DNA of 64,000 nt, from contig JAITYX010000028.1 of assembly GCA_021018815.1 (NCBI GenBank), forward strand, positions 806,001 to 870,000, in the 5' to 3' direction. Of the stretch, positions 1-11,919 are shown in pieces; within the stretch, counting starts at the first letter, position 1, and the number at the start of each line of letters is the position of its first letter. This stretch comes from Talinum fruticosum. Taxonomy: Eukaryota; Streptophyta; Magnoliopsida; Caryophyllales; Talinaceae. The notes below the pieces were generated by a model that was not told where the DNA came from, did not search any database, and saw only the letters and a list, made by a program, of their open reading frames with translations. Made by a program: the position numbers and the translations under genes.

Positions 1-1317
1 CAATCAAGAAGAAGGAATTGATTATGGGGAAACTTTTGCACTGTTGCGAGAATCAAAGCTATTAGAATATTGTTGGTATTTGCATCCAGCATGCATATTA
101 AATTATATCAAATGGATGTTAAATGTGCATTTCTCAATGGTTTTATTGAAGAGGAAGTCTATGTCGAGCAGCCTCCTGGTTTAGAAAACTCATAATTTCC
201 AGATCATGTTTTCAAACTTCAAAAGGCTCTCTATGGTCTTAAACAAGCTCCCGAGCTTGGTATGAAAGACTGAGCAGTTTCTTGGTTCAAAATGATTTTA
301 AAAGAGGTCAAATCGACAAGACTCTCTTTATAAAAACCAAGGGGAAAGATTTCCTTATTGTTCAAATCTATGTTGATGATATTATCTTCGGAGCTACTAA
401 TGAATATACTGTGCTGAGAATTCTCACGAGTTGATGAGTCGGGAATTCCAAATGAGTATGATGGGAGAACTCAATTTCTTCCTTGGTTTACAAATTAAAC
501 AAGACAAAGATGGGATCTACGTCCATCAATCCAAGTATACCAAGGAGCTGCTGAAGAAATACAAACTTCAAGATGCAAAGCACGCATCTACACCCATGAG
601 CAGCGAGTATAAAGCTTGACTCGGATGAGAAAGGTAAAGCAATAGATCGAAACTCTATCAAGGTATGATTGGATCTTTGCTATATCTTACTTCCAGTCGG
701 CCGAGATATAATGTTCGGTGTTTGTTTATGCGCAAGATTCCAAGCTAATCCAAAAGAATCACATCTCATCTGTGGTGAAGAGAATATTCGAGATATCTTG
801 CGGGAACTCAAAACTTAGGTCTATGGTACTCAAGAGACTCGAAGCCGACCCTCACTTGGATACTCGAGATGCGGACTACGCTGGATACAAAGTTGATAGA
901 AAGAGCACTTGTGGAGCTTGCCAATTTCGGGTTAATCCTTAATATCTTGGCACTCAAAGAAGCGGAACTCGGTAGCTCTATCAGCTGCTGAAGCTGAGTA
1001 TATTGCGGTTGGAGCGTGTTGTGCTCAAATTTTATGGATAAAGCAACACTTGAGAGATCTTAGACTTTCTTTCAAATCGGTTCCAATCAAGTGTGACAAT
1101 CGAGTGCAATCGGCATCACTAAGAATCCGAGTTCAGCACTCAAAGACAAAACACATTGAGGTCGAGATATAATTTCTTAAGAGACCACTCCGAGAAAGGT
1201 GATATTGAACTTGAGTTCATTCCTACTAATCTTCAATGAGCTGATATCTTTACTAAGCCTCTTGGTGAAGATCGGTTTTGCTTTACTCGGAATGAGCTTG
1301 GTATGTTAAATGCATAA
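1..1317 (+). pseudogene. Copia pol remnant: reverse transcriptase and RNase H
   Basis: Translation across frames gives copia RT blocks: a segment resembling KLYQMDVKCAFLNGF near 105-145, YGLKQAP near 230-250, and [11 protein letters not shown] near 363-395 with the catalytic YVDD intact. RNase H follows, with DADYAGYKVDRKST near 870-910 and AAEAEYIAVGACCAQILWIK near 985-1045. The pol C-terminus ADIFTKPL...NELGMLNA ends at the stop at 1315-1317. A stop after LENS near 203, a one-base loss just after YGLKQAP and further shifts break the frame. Only short stretches, for example 431-619, stay open. Confidence 0.88.
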
Positions 1318-1531
1318 CTATTTTCCATTGCTTGATTATGCGTTATGTGCTTATGCTTTATTGCTGGCTATTAGTTCGGTTGATTTCATGATACTGAGCC
1401 GATAGCTGTTAGTTTCTTAGTTACTCATAAACCAATCGAGTCGGACTCGAAACATCGAGAAAAATTGGACTTCAAATTTTACGGAATTATCTCTAGATGA
1501 GTGGAGAATTTCATAATATATTTTCAAAATT

Positions 1532-1706
1532 TTCTTCTCTCTCTCTCGCTCTCTCGCGATTTGTGATGAAACGCTAGCCGATGGATTTCAAACTACGCTG
1601 AATCCTAACCGTCGAAGAAGAGAACCATCGCATGTCAAAGATGACTAATGGACGAGCCGAGTCGAATGGAAAGTTAACGGACGTTTTTCTTTCTATATAT
1701 AGCGCC
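1532..1706 (+). promoter_or_regulatory. Promoter-like leader of the additional ORF, element 1
   Basis: Between the pol stop and the additional ORF lie a CT-rich tract (from 1532), an MSA-like box TAGCCGATGGA (1575-1585, one mismatch to the form in elements 3, 4 and 6) and a TATA-like CTATATATAG (1693-1702). The spacing MSA-to-TATA is 118 bp, like elements 3 and 4. The TATA-to-ATG distance is longer here (252 bp), suggesting a later insertion in the leader. Conservation of the same module in four copies is what supports a regulatory role. Activity is inferred. Confidence 0.5.
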
Positions 1707-1944
1707 TATTCATCTTCGTCTCGTTACTTCACATTCCATTCTCTATCTCTCTCGTACATAAAACTTCTCGCGAAATCTTTCTACGTCTACGGTGCTCTCT
1801 GGACTTCTTCAAGCGACGTAAAGACCATCTCAAGTAAGTTCGATTGCGCTCATCTCTTTCTACTACTCCTTTTCTTTTGCTCTCGTCTACCTACTCTCTT
1901 CTTCTCTTCCTCAAAAGTTTCATCTTTCTTTCCTCATTCTCAAA

Positions 1945-3600
1945 ATGCCTAAGAGAGGTAATCATCCCGACTTTCGGGGTTCTTCCTCTAAAAAGCCTCG
2001 CACCAAAAACCCGAAAGCTCAACCCCCTCTAAGCCCATTGTCACCTAGCATCTCACGCTGGACGACAAGTTCTTCCCAACCACAAAATTTTCGTGGTTGC
2101 CCCATATTCAAACCACTTGGAGTGTATAATTTTACTGTGTTTCACCGAGTTCATTTACCCCGAACTCGTTTACGAGTTTTACACTCACCTCACTCACTCT
2201 GAAGGTGTCCTAACCTCCGAGTTCGAGAATGTGATTGTCCGAATAAACACCTCTCTCCTCCACCGCTTGTTCAAGGTTTCCTCTCTTTTCTTGAACAGCA
2301 ACCCCATTCCTTTCACTTGAAGTCGCCGACGACTTCTTTGAAAAATACGCTAAAGAGTTCCCTGAGTCACGGAAAAATTTTTCAGTGACTCGGTTGAAGT
2401 CGAAGCACGCCTTACGTGCTTCCTGGCGATGAGAACCTTTTCTCTCGGCATTCCACCAAGGAGAACCCCAACTCCAAGCATTTGAAATCTCTTTTTGACA
2501 TTCTTGAGGGCTACGAAGTAGACCTCTTCCCTCAATAATTGAGCGAGATGGCAGTCTGTGCCAGCTCAACTCCAAAATAAGAAGAACACCCCTCTTCCCT
2601 TCGGTGCTCTTCTCACCCTTGTTTTTAAACAATTCAAAGTTGCTCTCCCCTCGGACCCAAATGTTGTGTGCGAGGCTGCCGTTGTTGTCGGCAAGAAGGA
2701 ACTCCGGGGTGCGGATACTAGGAAACTCAACCTCGGTGTCCGGGTGCACAACTCGAGCCGAGGCCTCCTTCTCCACCTCGGACTCGGAAAGAAACCCCTC
2801 TCTCTCTCCCTGCCCCACCTATTGGTGCTTCCACCTCGAGTGCCTAAAAATCTCTCTCCGCTATTTTGTCCTCCGCTTTCATGGACAAAATCAACTCCGT
2901 GTCCTCCGAATTCAAGGACTCGCTCGGCTCATTCAAGGTCGTCTATCGAGTCTATGTTCATCCACCAAAAACCGCCCAATCCCAAATCCGAGAGTAGCAA
3001 ACAATGGTTCTTGAGATGAGGGAGTTGGTGAAGGAGCAGAATGAGCTGGTCGAGCTCCTCCAGGAGAGAAGGTCCAAGGCGGCTCGGGACTATGGCGACT
3101 CGGACACTTCGAAGCGTCCTCGAGCCCGGGCCCGACCTCCTCGAAAGCGGGGAGGAAGAAGGCTGCGGACAACGAAGAAGCGACGCCGAGGAGCTCGCGG
3201 CTGAGGCAGCTCCATCCGGGCAAGGGTGGAATACAAAGAAGAAGGAGCAAGAAGCTGGCGAGGGTCGAGCTGCTCCTCAAGCTCAAGTGGCGGTACTCGG
3301 CTCGGACGGTAGTCCGAGTGGGTCGAAAGGCCCGAGCTGTGCTATGACAACATGCGGCGGGTCGAGCGGAGCAGCCCCCTCCAGCTACCGAGGTCCACGG
3401 GGAAGAACCCCTAGATCCTCTCGTTACGGATCAGCCACTCGGAGCGGAGCCCTTAACGGCGATCCCTTTTCTCCCTCCGTAGCACTCAAGCACATCGTCA
3501 AGATCCTACCAGCGCGGCGTACCTCTCATCCCTCCGCTTCTACTCGAGACAACCCCCTCTCCCTCGTAGGCGCCATGCACTTGTGTCATAATTCCACGGT
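1945..3600 (+). pseudogene. Additional ORF after pol, element 1 (degraded)
   Basis: The ATG at 1945 opens MPKRGNHPDFRGSSSKKPRTK, a basic N-terminus shared with elements 3 and 4. Broken frames then give EVADDFFEKYAKEFPES (near 2320-2365) and a coiled-coil block MRELVKEQNELVELLQERRS (3016-3075) followed by SKAARDYGDSDTSKR and an Arg/Lys-rich tail to 3204. No signal peptide or membrane segment is visible in the conserved frame. Downstream ORFs of Sirevirus-like elements are often called env-like, but nothing here shows envelope features. Function unknown. Frameshifts and stops make this copy non-functional. Confidence 0.65.
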
Positions 3601-3714
3601 CTGCCAGATTCTTCTTCTTTACGAGAGATTTCTACTTATTTCTTTTGTCCGGACATCAAATTTGTACTAAGCTGTTGTATTCTTCCCTCTTTGTTGTTGT
3701 TTTTGCTTGAAAGG

Positions 3715-4000
3715 CAAGGGGAGAATATAGATAGAAAACTTGTTGTCTTGTTTAGGGGAGTTTCTCCATCTGTGTACTCTCTTTAATTTCAATGAATTAA
3801 TGCTTTCTCTTCAATTTTCTCTGTGATTGCAACCCTTTTCGAGTTAACATTATTTCATGGCTAAGTATATATTTTTATGATCCGATACATTAGGCTTGCT
3901 TTACTTATCCGATTTCATACGCAAGTATTCAAAAGCAAATCTTTATCACTAACAAAGTTTACTGTCTAAGTATGGAATGCCTTTCATCAAAAAGGGGAGA
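3715..4000 (+). other. Internal and terminal polypurine tracts, element 1
   Basis: Two PPT-like motifs, AAGGGGAGA (3715-3723) and AGGGGAG (3754-3760), stand about 240-280 bp before the main PPT AAAAAGGGGAGA (3989-4000), which directly abuts the LTR start. PPTs prime plus-strand DNA synthesis. Multiplied PPTs upstream of the 3' LTR are known from Sireviruses, and the same pair recurs in elements 3, 4 and 5. Confidence 0.7.
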
Positions 4001-4001
4001 T

Positions 4002-5597
4002 TGAAGACTCGGACACTACTCGGCACAATTCCGAGTTCTAACGAGAGGAATCGGGTATAAGAATTTCTCACTTATAGAGTTTTGATTCCAAGGCATTCTC
4101 TATACCTTAGAAACTTTTCTAAGTGATATGGTATCTTCTCTAAGTGACATAGCATTTACTTCATGTAATTCTTGCTTGTTTCTAAGTGACTCGGAAAACA
4201 GATCTGCATGTTTCACTCGGTTCGAGTCCCTCATCACTTAGATATATCGCATGCTTGAATTGACTAGTATTTCGCTTTACCACACTCGGATCGACTTCAT
4301 GTTATAAGTTCTATTTTGTTGGAGTCGGTGCTTCTAGTACGAATCGTGCTTAGTCTAGATCAAGTTTGTTTCACTCGATATTCGTTGTATAACTTGATTC
4401 TCGCTTAGACTAACTCGAGATGGAATTTTGAGTTTTATGGATATTAAACTCAGAAAATTCCACTCACTTTCCGACTCAAATAATTAGTTGCTTAATTATC
4501 TTATTTATATTATTATGCGTGTCTAATCGTCGACCAAAGTATTTTATTCTTTGAGAACCAAAATCAATTTAGTTTTGTAGGTTATTCAAACAAGGATACA
4601 CTTTTTGAATTACAAAATTAATCGGCTTCAAAACGTCAAATCACCAACGAGACATGGCTTTTCCCCTTCTCTATCCCGGTTCCGGAAGATTGCGTCGAGT
4701 GCTGTCTGTTTCCAAATCTGAAAAGCTGAAACGCCAAGCTTAATGGTGGTTTCCACCTTATCCTTCAAGATACCGCCGGTGGTTTTGGGACTTCCAAGAG
4801 AGTTAAGAACCGTTGCCCAACGTTCATATTACAACGGATACTTTCCGAGTGACTCGGAAAGCCCTTATCAACGATCACAAAGGACTTCTCATCGAAGTTG
4901 GAGATAACGGCTATGCTTTGCTTGGTCATCTATAAATAGAAGCCAACTTTCAAGACTTGAAGATTGTCGAACCTATTGTTAATACACGTACTTGAGCAAA
5001 GTCATTGTATTCATTCTTAATCTTGTACTTACAACTCCCACTCTGTAATTCATTACTTTACGAGTTGTAAGGTCTTGTACTTAGTTACAAACACTTTCTT
5101 ACTTTCGGGTAAGGTCCCTTGACTAAGTCTGTAAAGGTTAACTTAGCTTAGTTGTCCCTAGCTGTAAGGGTTATCTCGGTTAGGAAGTACTAGATCGAGA
5201 TAAGGGAATTTCTAAGTCTAGGAAAACTTGTAGAGAGTTGTTTAAGGGAGCAACTTGGGTTCGATCAGTCTACTGTATTTTCCGGACTCAAAATAGTGGA
5301 TTTGACTTCGTGCTTGGATTAGCACGGTCCGTGGTTTTCTGCCCCAAGAGGGTTTCCACGTAACTTCTTTGTCTTTACTTTACGAGTTCATTCTAGACTC
5401 GGACAGGTCTCAAAGCTTCAGCTTTATCGACTCTTTACTCTTTATAGCAATTCCGAGTTCATACTTTTCGACCCCACTTTAGACTCGGAATCTGTTTCGC
5501 CTCCACTTTGGCAAAGAGTTTGATTTTCAAAGAAAATCCTCCATCACCCTATTCACCCCCTCTAGGGTGACTCGAGACTCTCCCGAGCAAACCTTCA
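4002..5597 (+). repeat. 3' LTR of element 1
   Basis: Starts TGAAGACTCGG just after the PPT and ends ACCTTCA, matching the ends of the other LTRs here. A TATA box (TATAAATAG) lies at 4931-4939, giving U3 of about 930 bp, and a conserved U5 tail carries CACCCTATTCACCCCCTCTA just before the end. The next five bases are ACACT, which should be the target site duplication shared with the unseen 5' end. Confidence 0.88.
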
Positions 5598-7070
5598 ACA
5601 CTCGATTGGAATTGATTTGAATGAAAGTCCAAGGTCTTTCAAGTGTTGCTTGATCCATAGAATATGAGCACAACATGCTCCAGCTGCAATGTACTCAGCT
5701 TCAGCGAGTTGATAGAGCAACCGAGTTCTCTTCTTTGAGTGCCAAGATATAAGGGATTAACCTAGAAACCGGCATGCTCTCGAGGTGCTCTTTCTATCAA
5801 CCTTGTATCCAGCATAGTCAGCATCCGAGTATCCAAGTAAGGGTCGGTTCGAGTCTTTTGAAAACCATAGACCTAGATTCCGAGTCCCCGTAAGATATCT
5901 AAAAATTCTCTTCACCGTAGTGAGATGTGATTCTTTTGGATTAGCTTGGAATCTTGCACACGGACATACACTAAACATAATGTCTAGCCTACTTGGATGT
6001 AAGATATAGCAGAGATCCAATCATACCTTGATAGAGTTTCGATCTACTCGCTTTACCTTTTCATCCGAGTCCGGTTTCATGCTTGCTACACATTGGTGTT
6101 GCTTGCTTGTTTTGCATCTTAAAGCTTGTACTTCTTCAGCAACTCATTGGTATACTTAGATTGATGGACATAGATCTCTTCTTTATCTTATTTGATTTGT
6201 AGACCAAGAATGAAATTGAGCTCTCCCATCATGCTCATTTGCAATTCTTGTCTCATTAACTCAGAAAAATCTCGACAAAGATTTTCATTAGTAGCTCCAA
6301 AAATTATATCAACATAAATCTGAACAATAAGAAAGACTTTCGCCTTGGTTTTTATGAAAAGAGTTTGGTCAATCTGACCTCTTTTAAAATCATTTTCAAC
6401 CAGGAAACTGATCAATCTTTCATACCAAGCTTTGGGAGCTTGTTTAAGACCATAGAAAGCCTTTTGTAATTTGAAAACGTGATTTGGAAATTCCGAGTTT
6501 TCAAATCCAGGGGCTTGCTCAACATAGACTTCCTCTTGAATAAAACCATTTAGAAAAGCACATTTGACATCCATTTGATACAATTTAATATTCATGCTAG
6601 ATGCAAATGCCAATAGGATTCTAATTGCTTCAATTCTAGCAATTGGTGCAAAGGTTTCCTATGATTGGGTGGTCGAAGGTCATTTGGTCAAAGTCCGGAC
6701 TTGGTTTCTCTCAAATTGATTAAGTTACTCTTTTATGGCCTCTACCCATTCAGGTTCATTTAGGGCCTTTAATGTATTTTTGGGTTTAGTTAATGATATG
6801 AATGAAGTGAATGCACATAGATTTTTAAAGGAAGAGCGAGTTCTTACCCCACTATTGATGTCGGACAAGATGTTTTCGAATGGGTGGCTCGAAGTATATT
6901 TGAATGCTCTACCTGTTCTTAGGTTCACCAGATTTAAGGGTTGAACTGGTAGATCTTTACTGTTCCGATCCGATTAAGCTTGCTCATCTATTTGACCTTC
7001 AGCATTCCGAGCTGGATCTTGAGCCAATTCAGCTCGAGTCATGATATTCGAGCTGCCTCAATCCGAGCTG
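5598..7070 (-). pseudogene. Copia RNase H and reverse transcriptase, element 2
   Basis: The RNase H part (5598-6050) contains SDADYAGYKVDRKSTS and stops abruptly at the junction with element 1 after IKQHLKDLGLSF. The RT part (6188-6613) reads MAFASSMNIKLYQMDVKCAFLNG and YGLKQAPKAWYERL. The catalytic motif reads IYVDIIFGAT instead of [11 protein letters not shown] in elements 1 and 4: a three-base in-frame loss removed one of the two catalytic aspartates. The linker to integrase (6725-6928) reads SDINSGVRTRSSFKNLCAF. Stops and shifts separate the parts. Confidence 0.88.
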
Positions 7071-8620
7071 CTTTCTTTAACTCTGTCTTAGCTCAGCTTG
7101 AGTAAGATCATCTTCATCTCGACTGAGTTTCGGATCCGAGAATGTTGACTCACTTGGTTTTCCCTGATCAATCTCATCAAAAACAATGTGGATACTTTCT
7201 TCCACTTTGTTAGTTCTTTTATTGAAAATGAGATATGCTTTACTATGAGATGAATAACCAAGAAAGATACCTTCATCCGAGCGAGCATCAAATTTAGTCG
7301 GGTGATCCTTACCATTATTATGAACATAGCACTTACATCCAAAGGGTTTGAAGTATGAGATGTTTGGTTTCTTTCCCTTGTAGAGTTCATATGGAGTTTT
7401 CTTCAAAATGGGTCCGATGAGGCATCTGTTCGGTGTGTAGTTTCTCTGTGTTGGTTGCCTCGACCCAGAAATAGTAAGGCGGATCGTGTTCAATCATCAT
7501 TATCCTTCCTATTTCTTCAAGAGTTTTGTTCTTTCTCTCCACTACCCCATTCTGTTGAAGAGTTATGGGTGTTGAGAAGTTGTGGGAGATGTCATTCTTG
7601 TCACGAGAACTCTGCAAGTTCCGAGTAATCGAACTCTATTCCATGGTCAAATTGAATTCTTCCGATCCGAGTCCGGGACTCTACTTGAATTTTTCTTTAG
7701 AGCTTGTTGAACTCTTTGAAGGCTTCATTTTTGTGCTTAAGAAAACATACCCACGTAAATCATGAGTAGTCATCAACAACCACAAGTGCATAAGGTTTAC
7801 CTTCGAGACTCTTTACGAGGATTTCACCACACAAATCCATATGCAACATTTCAAGCACTTTGGATGTGGAAACAGTTTTGAGAGATTTGAAAGATGATAT
7901 GACCTATTTCCCTTATGTGCATGCTTCACAGATTTTATCTTTCTTAAAGGCACGATTAGGTAAGCCTTTGACTAAATCATGAGATGCAATCTTTTTGATA
8001 GTATGCATACTAACATGACCTAGTCTACGATGCCATGTCTAAGAATCATCATGCAGTGATGCTTTTAAACAGGATAAATTCTGACTTAGATTAGAAAGAG
8101 GAATAGTGTAGGTATTACCTAATCTCTTACTTGAGAGCTTAGTCTCTTTGGTGATTGCATCGAAATATAGCAATTTGTCCGAGTGAACCTTACCTCTTGA
8201 CCTTTGTTACACAGTTGGAAGATGCTAAGTAGATTGTACTTTAATCCCTTAACAAGATAGACTGGGCTGACTAGGTTGTCTCCTTTTCTAATCTTGCCTA
8301 TTCTAACTATCTTGCCCTTACTCGTCATCTCCAAAAGTGACTTTTCCTCCTTTGTAATCTTCTAACTCGGAAAAGAGTCTTGAATCTCCCGACATGTGGC
8401 TTGAACATCCACTGTCTAGGTACCAATGACCTTTTGTCTTTTCTCGAGTTACCTGCAAGTCGAAACACACTAACCCTTCTCACTTCCTCTAATGAACCCG
8501 GTAACTCCCTTTACTCGTGGTCCTTTTCTAAGGAAGAAGACTCTTGGGAACCCAGATTTGAATTACTTTAGCTTCGTCCGATTCCGAGTCTTCCTTTTAG
8601 AAAACCGAATCTGTGTCTCT
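7071..8620 (-). pseudogene. Copia integrase and protease, element 2
   Basis: Reading leftward from 8430, the protease motif WYLDSGCSSHMSGDSRLF is visible with an intact DSG. The GAG-pre-integrase block WHRRLGHVSMHTIKKIASH follows, then the integrase core ending QQNGVVERKNKTLEEIGRIM (7500-7560, catalytic Glu in VERKN) and the C-terminal block KKTPYELYKGKKPNISYFKPFGCKCYVHN (near 7310-7410). Several stops and frameshifts lie between these blocks. Confidence 0.82.
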
Positions 8621-9714
8621 TTCTTTTGGAAATCTTTTCTTTTATAAGCAGGTGGAGAAGGCCATTTCTTATAAGTTGGTCCAGGCTAAGTCCTCCTTTC
8701 ATTCTTATGAATGGGACCATGCTCGACCTTCTTGAACTTTACAGTTCTAGAATACTTTTTGAAAAATTTGATAGGAATTGATTCCTCCTCTTTTTAAAAC
8801 CAAGTCCTTCCTTTTTGAAAGAGACACATTGAGAGCCTAGAAGCATGTCAAAATTTTTCTAACATTGAGAGTAAATTTCAAAACAAGCTCTTCGGACTCA
8901 TTGAGCTTTCGTTTCAGATGCTCATTTTCTCTTGTGAGTGTCTCGAGACTCGGTCTCATTAGTTTGAGTACTAATCTTGAGTTCTCTAAGAATAAGTCTC
9001 AGCTTTTCCAATTCATTTTTGAAACCAATGCTCTCAAAGGTGAGAGATTTAAGTAGTTTTTGAATTGAGAAGAATCAGAATTGGACTTTTCTTCCAAAGT
9101 GTAAATATATTTAGCTAAATCAACTTTGAGAACTTAAGAAAGTATTCTATCACCTCCCGAGGATTTGTGTCCTCAATGTCCGAGTTGTCGAGTCTAACTC
9201 GGATTCAGCTTCTAAGTCCGATAGTGCCATCGGACACTTTGAGTCGTCTAAGTCTTCATCTTCTTCAGATGAATCTTCCTCACTCCATGTGGCCATCATA
9301 GTCTTCTTCTTCTTTCTGTCCCTTTTTCTCATTGGACAGTCTTTGACTATGTGATCTTTGCTGCCACATTCAAAACAGATCGAGTTTTTAGTTAAAGATA
9401 ACTTTGAAGGGGAGGAGTGTTTACCTTTTCTCTCCTTCTTATCTTTCTTGTAGAACTCTTCTCTTGGCCTTTTCTCCCATTTCTTGTGTTTCATCATTCT
9501 TTTGAAGCCTCGAGCAATGAGTGCCATAGGATCTTCTTTTGAATCCGAGGAACTCGGATTTTCTCCTCTCGCTTTCGAGGCTTTCAACGACAATGTTCTT
9601 TTTGGTGCCGACCTCGGCATCCTCTTCTTCCGGATGGATTTCATGGGTAAGAAGCTTTCCAATCAGTTTGTTTGGCTTTAGTTGAGAGAGGTTTTGAGCT
9701 TCCTCAATGGCTGT
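8621..9714 (-). pseudogene. Copia gag, C-terminal half, element 2
   Basis: After the solo LTR the gag reading resumes with TAIEEAQNLSQLKPNKLIGK and LLTHEIHPEEEDAEVG. A basic stretch and a CCHC zinc knuckle, CFECGSKDHIVKDCP (near 9335-9385), with all four ligands present, follow. Downstream is an acidic stretch (EEDSSEEDEDLDDSKCP) and a helix-rich linker toward protease. The knuckle binds RNA in packaging. One frameshift near 9500 splits the ORF. Confidence 0.82.
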
Positions 9715-11291
9715 TGAAGACTCGGACACCGCTCAACGCATTTCGAGTTACATTACATGAATCGAGAATAATCATCTCGTATTTATAGAGTTTTGATTCC
9801 AAGGCATTCTCTCGTGTTTTAGAAACTTTTCTGAATGAAATGGTATCTTCTCTAAGTACTACAGCTTGCACTTCATGTGTTTATTGCGCTTCTTTAAGTG
9901 ACTCGAAAATTGATTCTTTGTTCCGAGTCCAAGATCACTCGCATTTATCGCAGATTGAGTGGACTAGTGTTTCACCTTCTCTCACTCGGAATCCGGCTTC
10001 GATTATAAGCTCTATTTCATTAGAGTCAATACCTCTAGTCTGTTTCATACTTAGTCTACATCAAGTTATCTCACTCGATATTCTTTACTTATCTTGATCT
10101 ATCGCTTAGACTAAGTCGATGGAATTTTGAGTTATATAGTTATTAGACTCGTAAAATTCCACTTCTCTTCCGACTCGGATAATTAGTTGATTAATTATCA
10201 TAATTATTTTATTATCTCGTGTCTAATCTTGGACCAAAGTATTTCATACTTTGAGAACCAAAATTGCTTCACTTTTGTAGGTTATTCAAACGAGGATACA
10301 CTTTTCAAATCACAAAAGTAACCGGCTTCAAAACGTCAAATCACCAGCAGACATGGCTTTTCACCTTCTCTCGCTCCAGTCCCGTAAGATAGTGTCGAGC
10401 CGTCTGTTTCCAAATCTGAAAACCGAGACACCAAGCTTAACGGTGGTTTTTACCTTATCTCTCAAGACACCGCTAGTAGTTTTGGGACTTCCAAGAGAGT
10501 TAAACCGTTGTCCAACGTTCACATTACAACGGATACTTTCCGAGTGACTCGTAAAGCTTCTATCAACGGTCACAGAGGATTCTCTATCAACAGATGAAGA
10601 TAACGTCTACTCGCCCGGTCATCTATAAATAGAAGGCACTTCACAAGACTTGAAGATTGGCCGAACTTATTGTTAATATACGTACTTGTGCAAAGTCTTT
10701 GTATTCATTCTCAATCTTCTACTTACAACTCCTATTCTGTAATTCATTACCTTCCGAGTTGTAAGGTCTTGTACTCGCTACAAACTCTTTCTTACTTTCT
10801 TTATAAGGTCCCTTGACTAAGCCGTAAGGGTGAACTCAGCTTAAGTTGTCCCTAGCTGTAAGGGTTATCTCAGCTAGGAAGTACTAGATCATATAAGGGA
10901 ATTTCGAGTCTATGAAAACTTGTAAAGAGTTGTCTAAGGGACCAACTCGAGTTCAGCCAGTTCACGGTATTTTATGGACTCAAAATAGTGGATTTGACTT
11001 CGTGTCCGGATTGACACGGTCCGTGGTTTTCTGCCCCAGGAGGGTTTCCAAGTAATCTCTAAGTGTTTACTTTCCGAATTCATTCTAGACTCGGACTCGT
11101 CTTAAAGCATTTGCTTTTCTTGCCATTTCTATCTATTCAGTCTTTTCGAGTCTCTACTTTTCTCGACTCGCTTTGACTCGTAACCGCATTCTGTATTTTA
11201 CCTGGCAAAAGAGTTTGAATTTCCACAAGATTTCTTCCTCACCCTATTCACCCCCTCTAGGGTGACTCGGACTCTCCCCGAGCAAACCTTT
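9715..11291 (+). repeat. Solo LTR inserted in gag of element 2
   Basis: Begins TGAAGACTCGGACACC and ends ACCTTTA (last bases mutated from CCTTCA). It carries TATA at 10624-10631, the same U5 tail as the other LTRs, and no internal sequence. Left flank is GCTGT (9710-9714), right flank GTCTGT, a near-match for a 5-bp duplication. Gag coding on the minus strand breaks at exactly this point and resumes on the other side, so this is an insertion followed by LTR-LTR recombination. Confidence 0.85.
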
Positions 11292-11296
11292 AGTCT

Positions 11297-11905
11297 GTTA
11301 CCTTGGGACCCCATCTTCTTTTGTGTAGACATCTTAGAATTTTTCTGCACATTTCTTAATGGGAAATCTTCCTACCCAAAGATTTGAGATTGTTGGTAAT
11401 CTCGATCAAGCGTATAAACATCCGAGTGATGTTTTCTTCGGCTCCATCTTGAATAACTCATATTTGTGAAGATATGGACTTATCTTTGCTTGTCTTACTT
11501 AGCTTGTTCCTTCATATGTGTTGACAAGAGTGTCCAACACATCTTTAGCCGTGTTACGGCCGACACTCCGTTGTATTCTTCTCGAGTTGAAGGTGCACAT
11601 CAAAATGTGCATTGCTTTAAAGTTCTTTCGAACTTTTCTACCTCTTGAATGGTGTACTTGAACTTTGCTTTAGGCACAGGTCTTGTATCTTCCATCTTCA
11701 TTGGAATGTAATTTCCTTCTTGTATAATGTTCCATACATCTTCATCATGGTCTAGCAGAAAGCATTCTATTAGCTTCTTCCAAGTGCACGAAATTTGATC
11801 CTTTAAACTTAGGTGGTCTCGCTGGAAGATCTTCCTTCATCGAACTCTCCATTATTCTAAGCCATCTGATCTTTAGCCCTTTAGGTTGTTAGACCCTTTC
11901 CGAAA
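11297..11905 (-). pseudogene. Copia gag, N-terminal half, element 2
   Basis: Reading leftward from about 11880: a start region resembling the MAHRTGEFEEGRS start of element 3, then PPKFKGSN, DVWNIIQEGNYIPMK-like sequence, the EYNGVSA block, and late in the segment a PKV motif just before the solo LTR. This matches the UBN2-type gag of copia elements. Frameshifts are frequent. Confidence 0.72.
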
Positions 11906-11919
11906 GGCCAGGTACCAAT

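Larger units (their letters stand above)
1..5597 (+). mobile_element. Copia element 1, 3' portion, inserted in element 2
   Basis: The left window edge cuts this element. What remains runs in order: reverse transcriptase, RNase H, promoter-like leader, additional ORF, internal PPTs, PPT and a 3' LTR. Domain order RT-RNase H before the LTR, the AAAAAGGGGAGA PPT and a long additional ORF after pol fit a Sirevirus-like Ty1/copia element. Its LTR ends at 5597 inside minus-strand RNase H sequence of element 2, so element 1 is the younger insertion. Many stops and frameshifts show it is dead. The 5' LTR, gag and integrase lie outside the window. Confidence 0.88.

Noticed and set aside
2210..2818. 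202-codon minus-strand ORF opposite the additional ORF of element 1
   Set aside because: The plus strand shows family motifs shared by five copies; the minus frame is a shadow without homology to the other copies.
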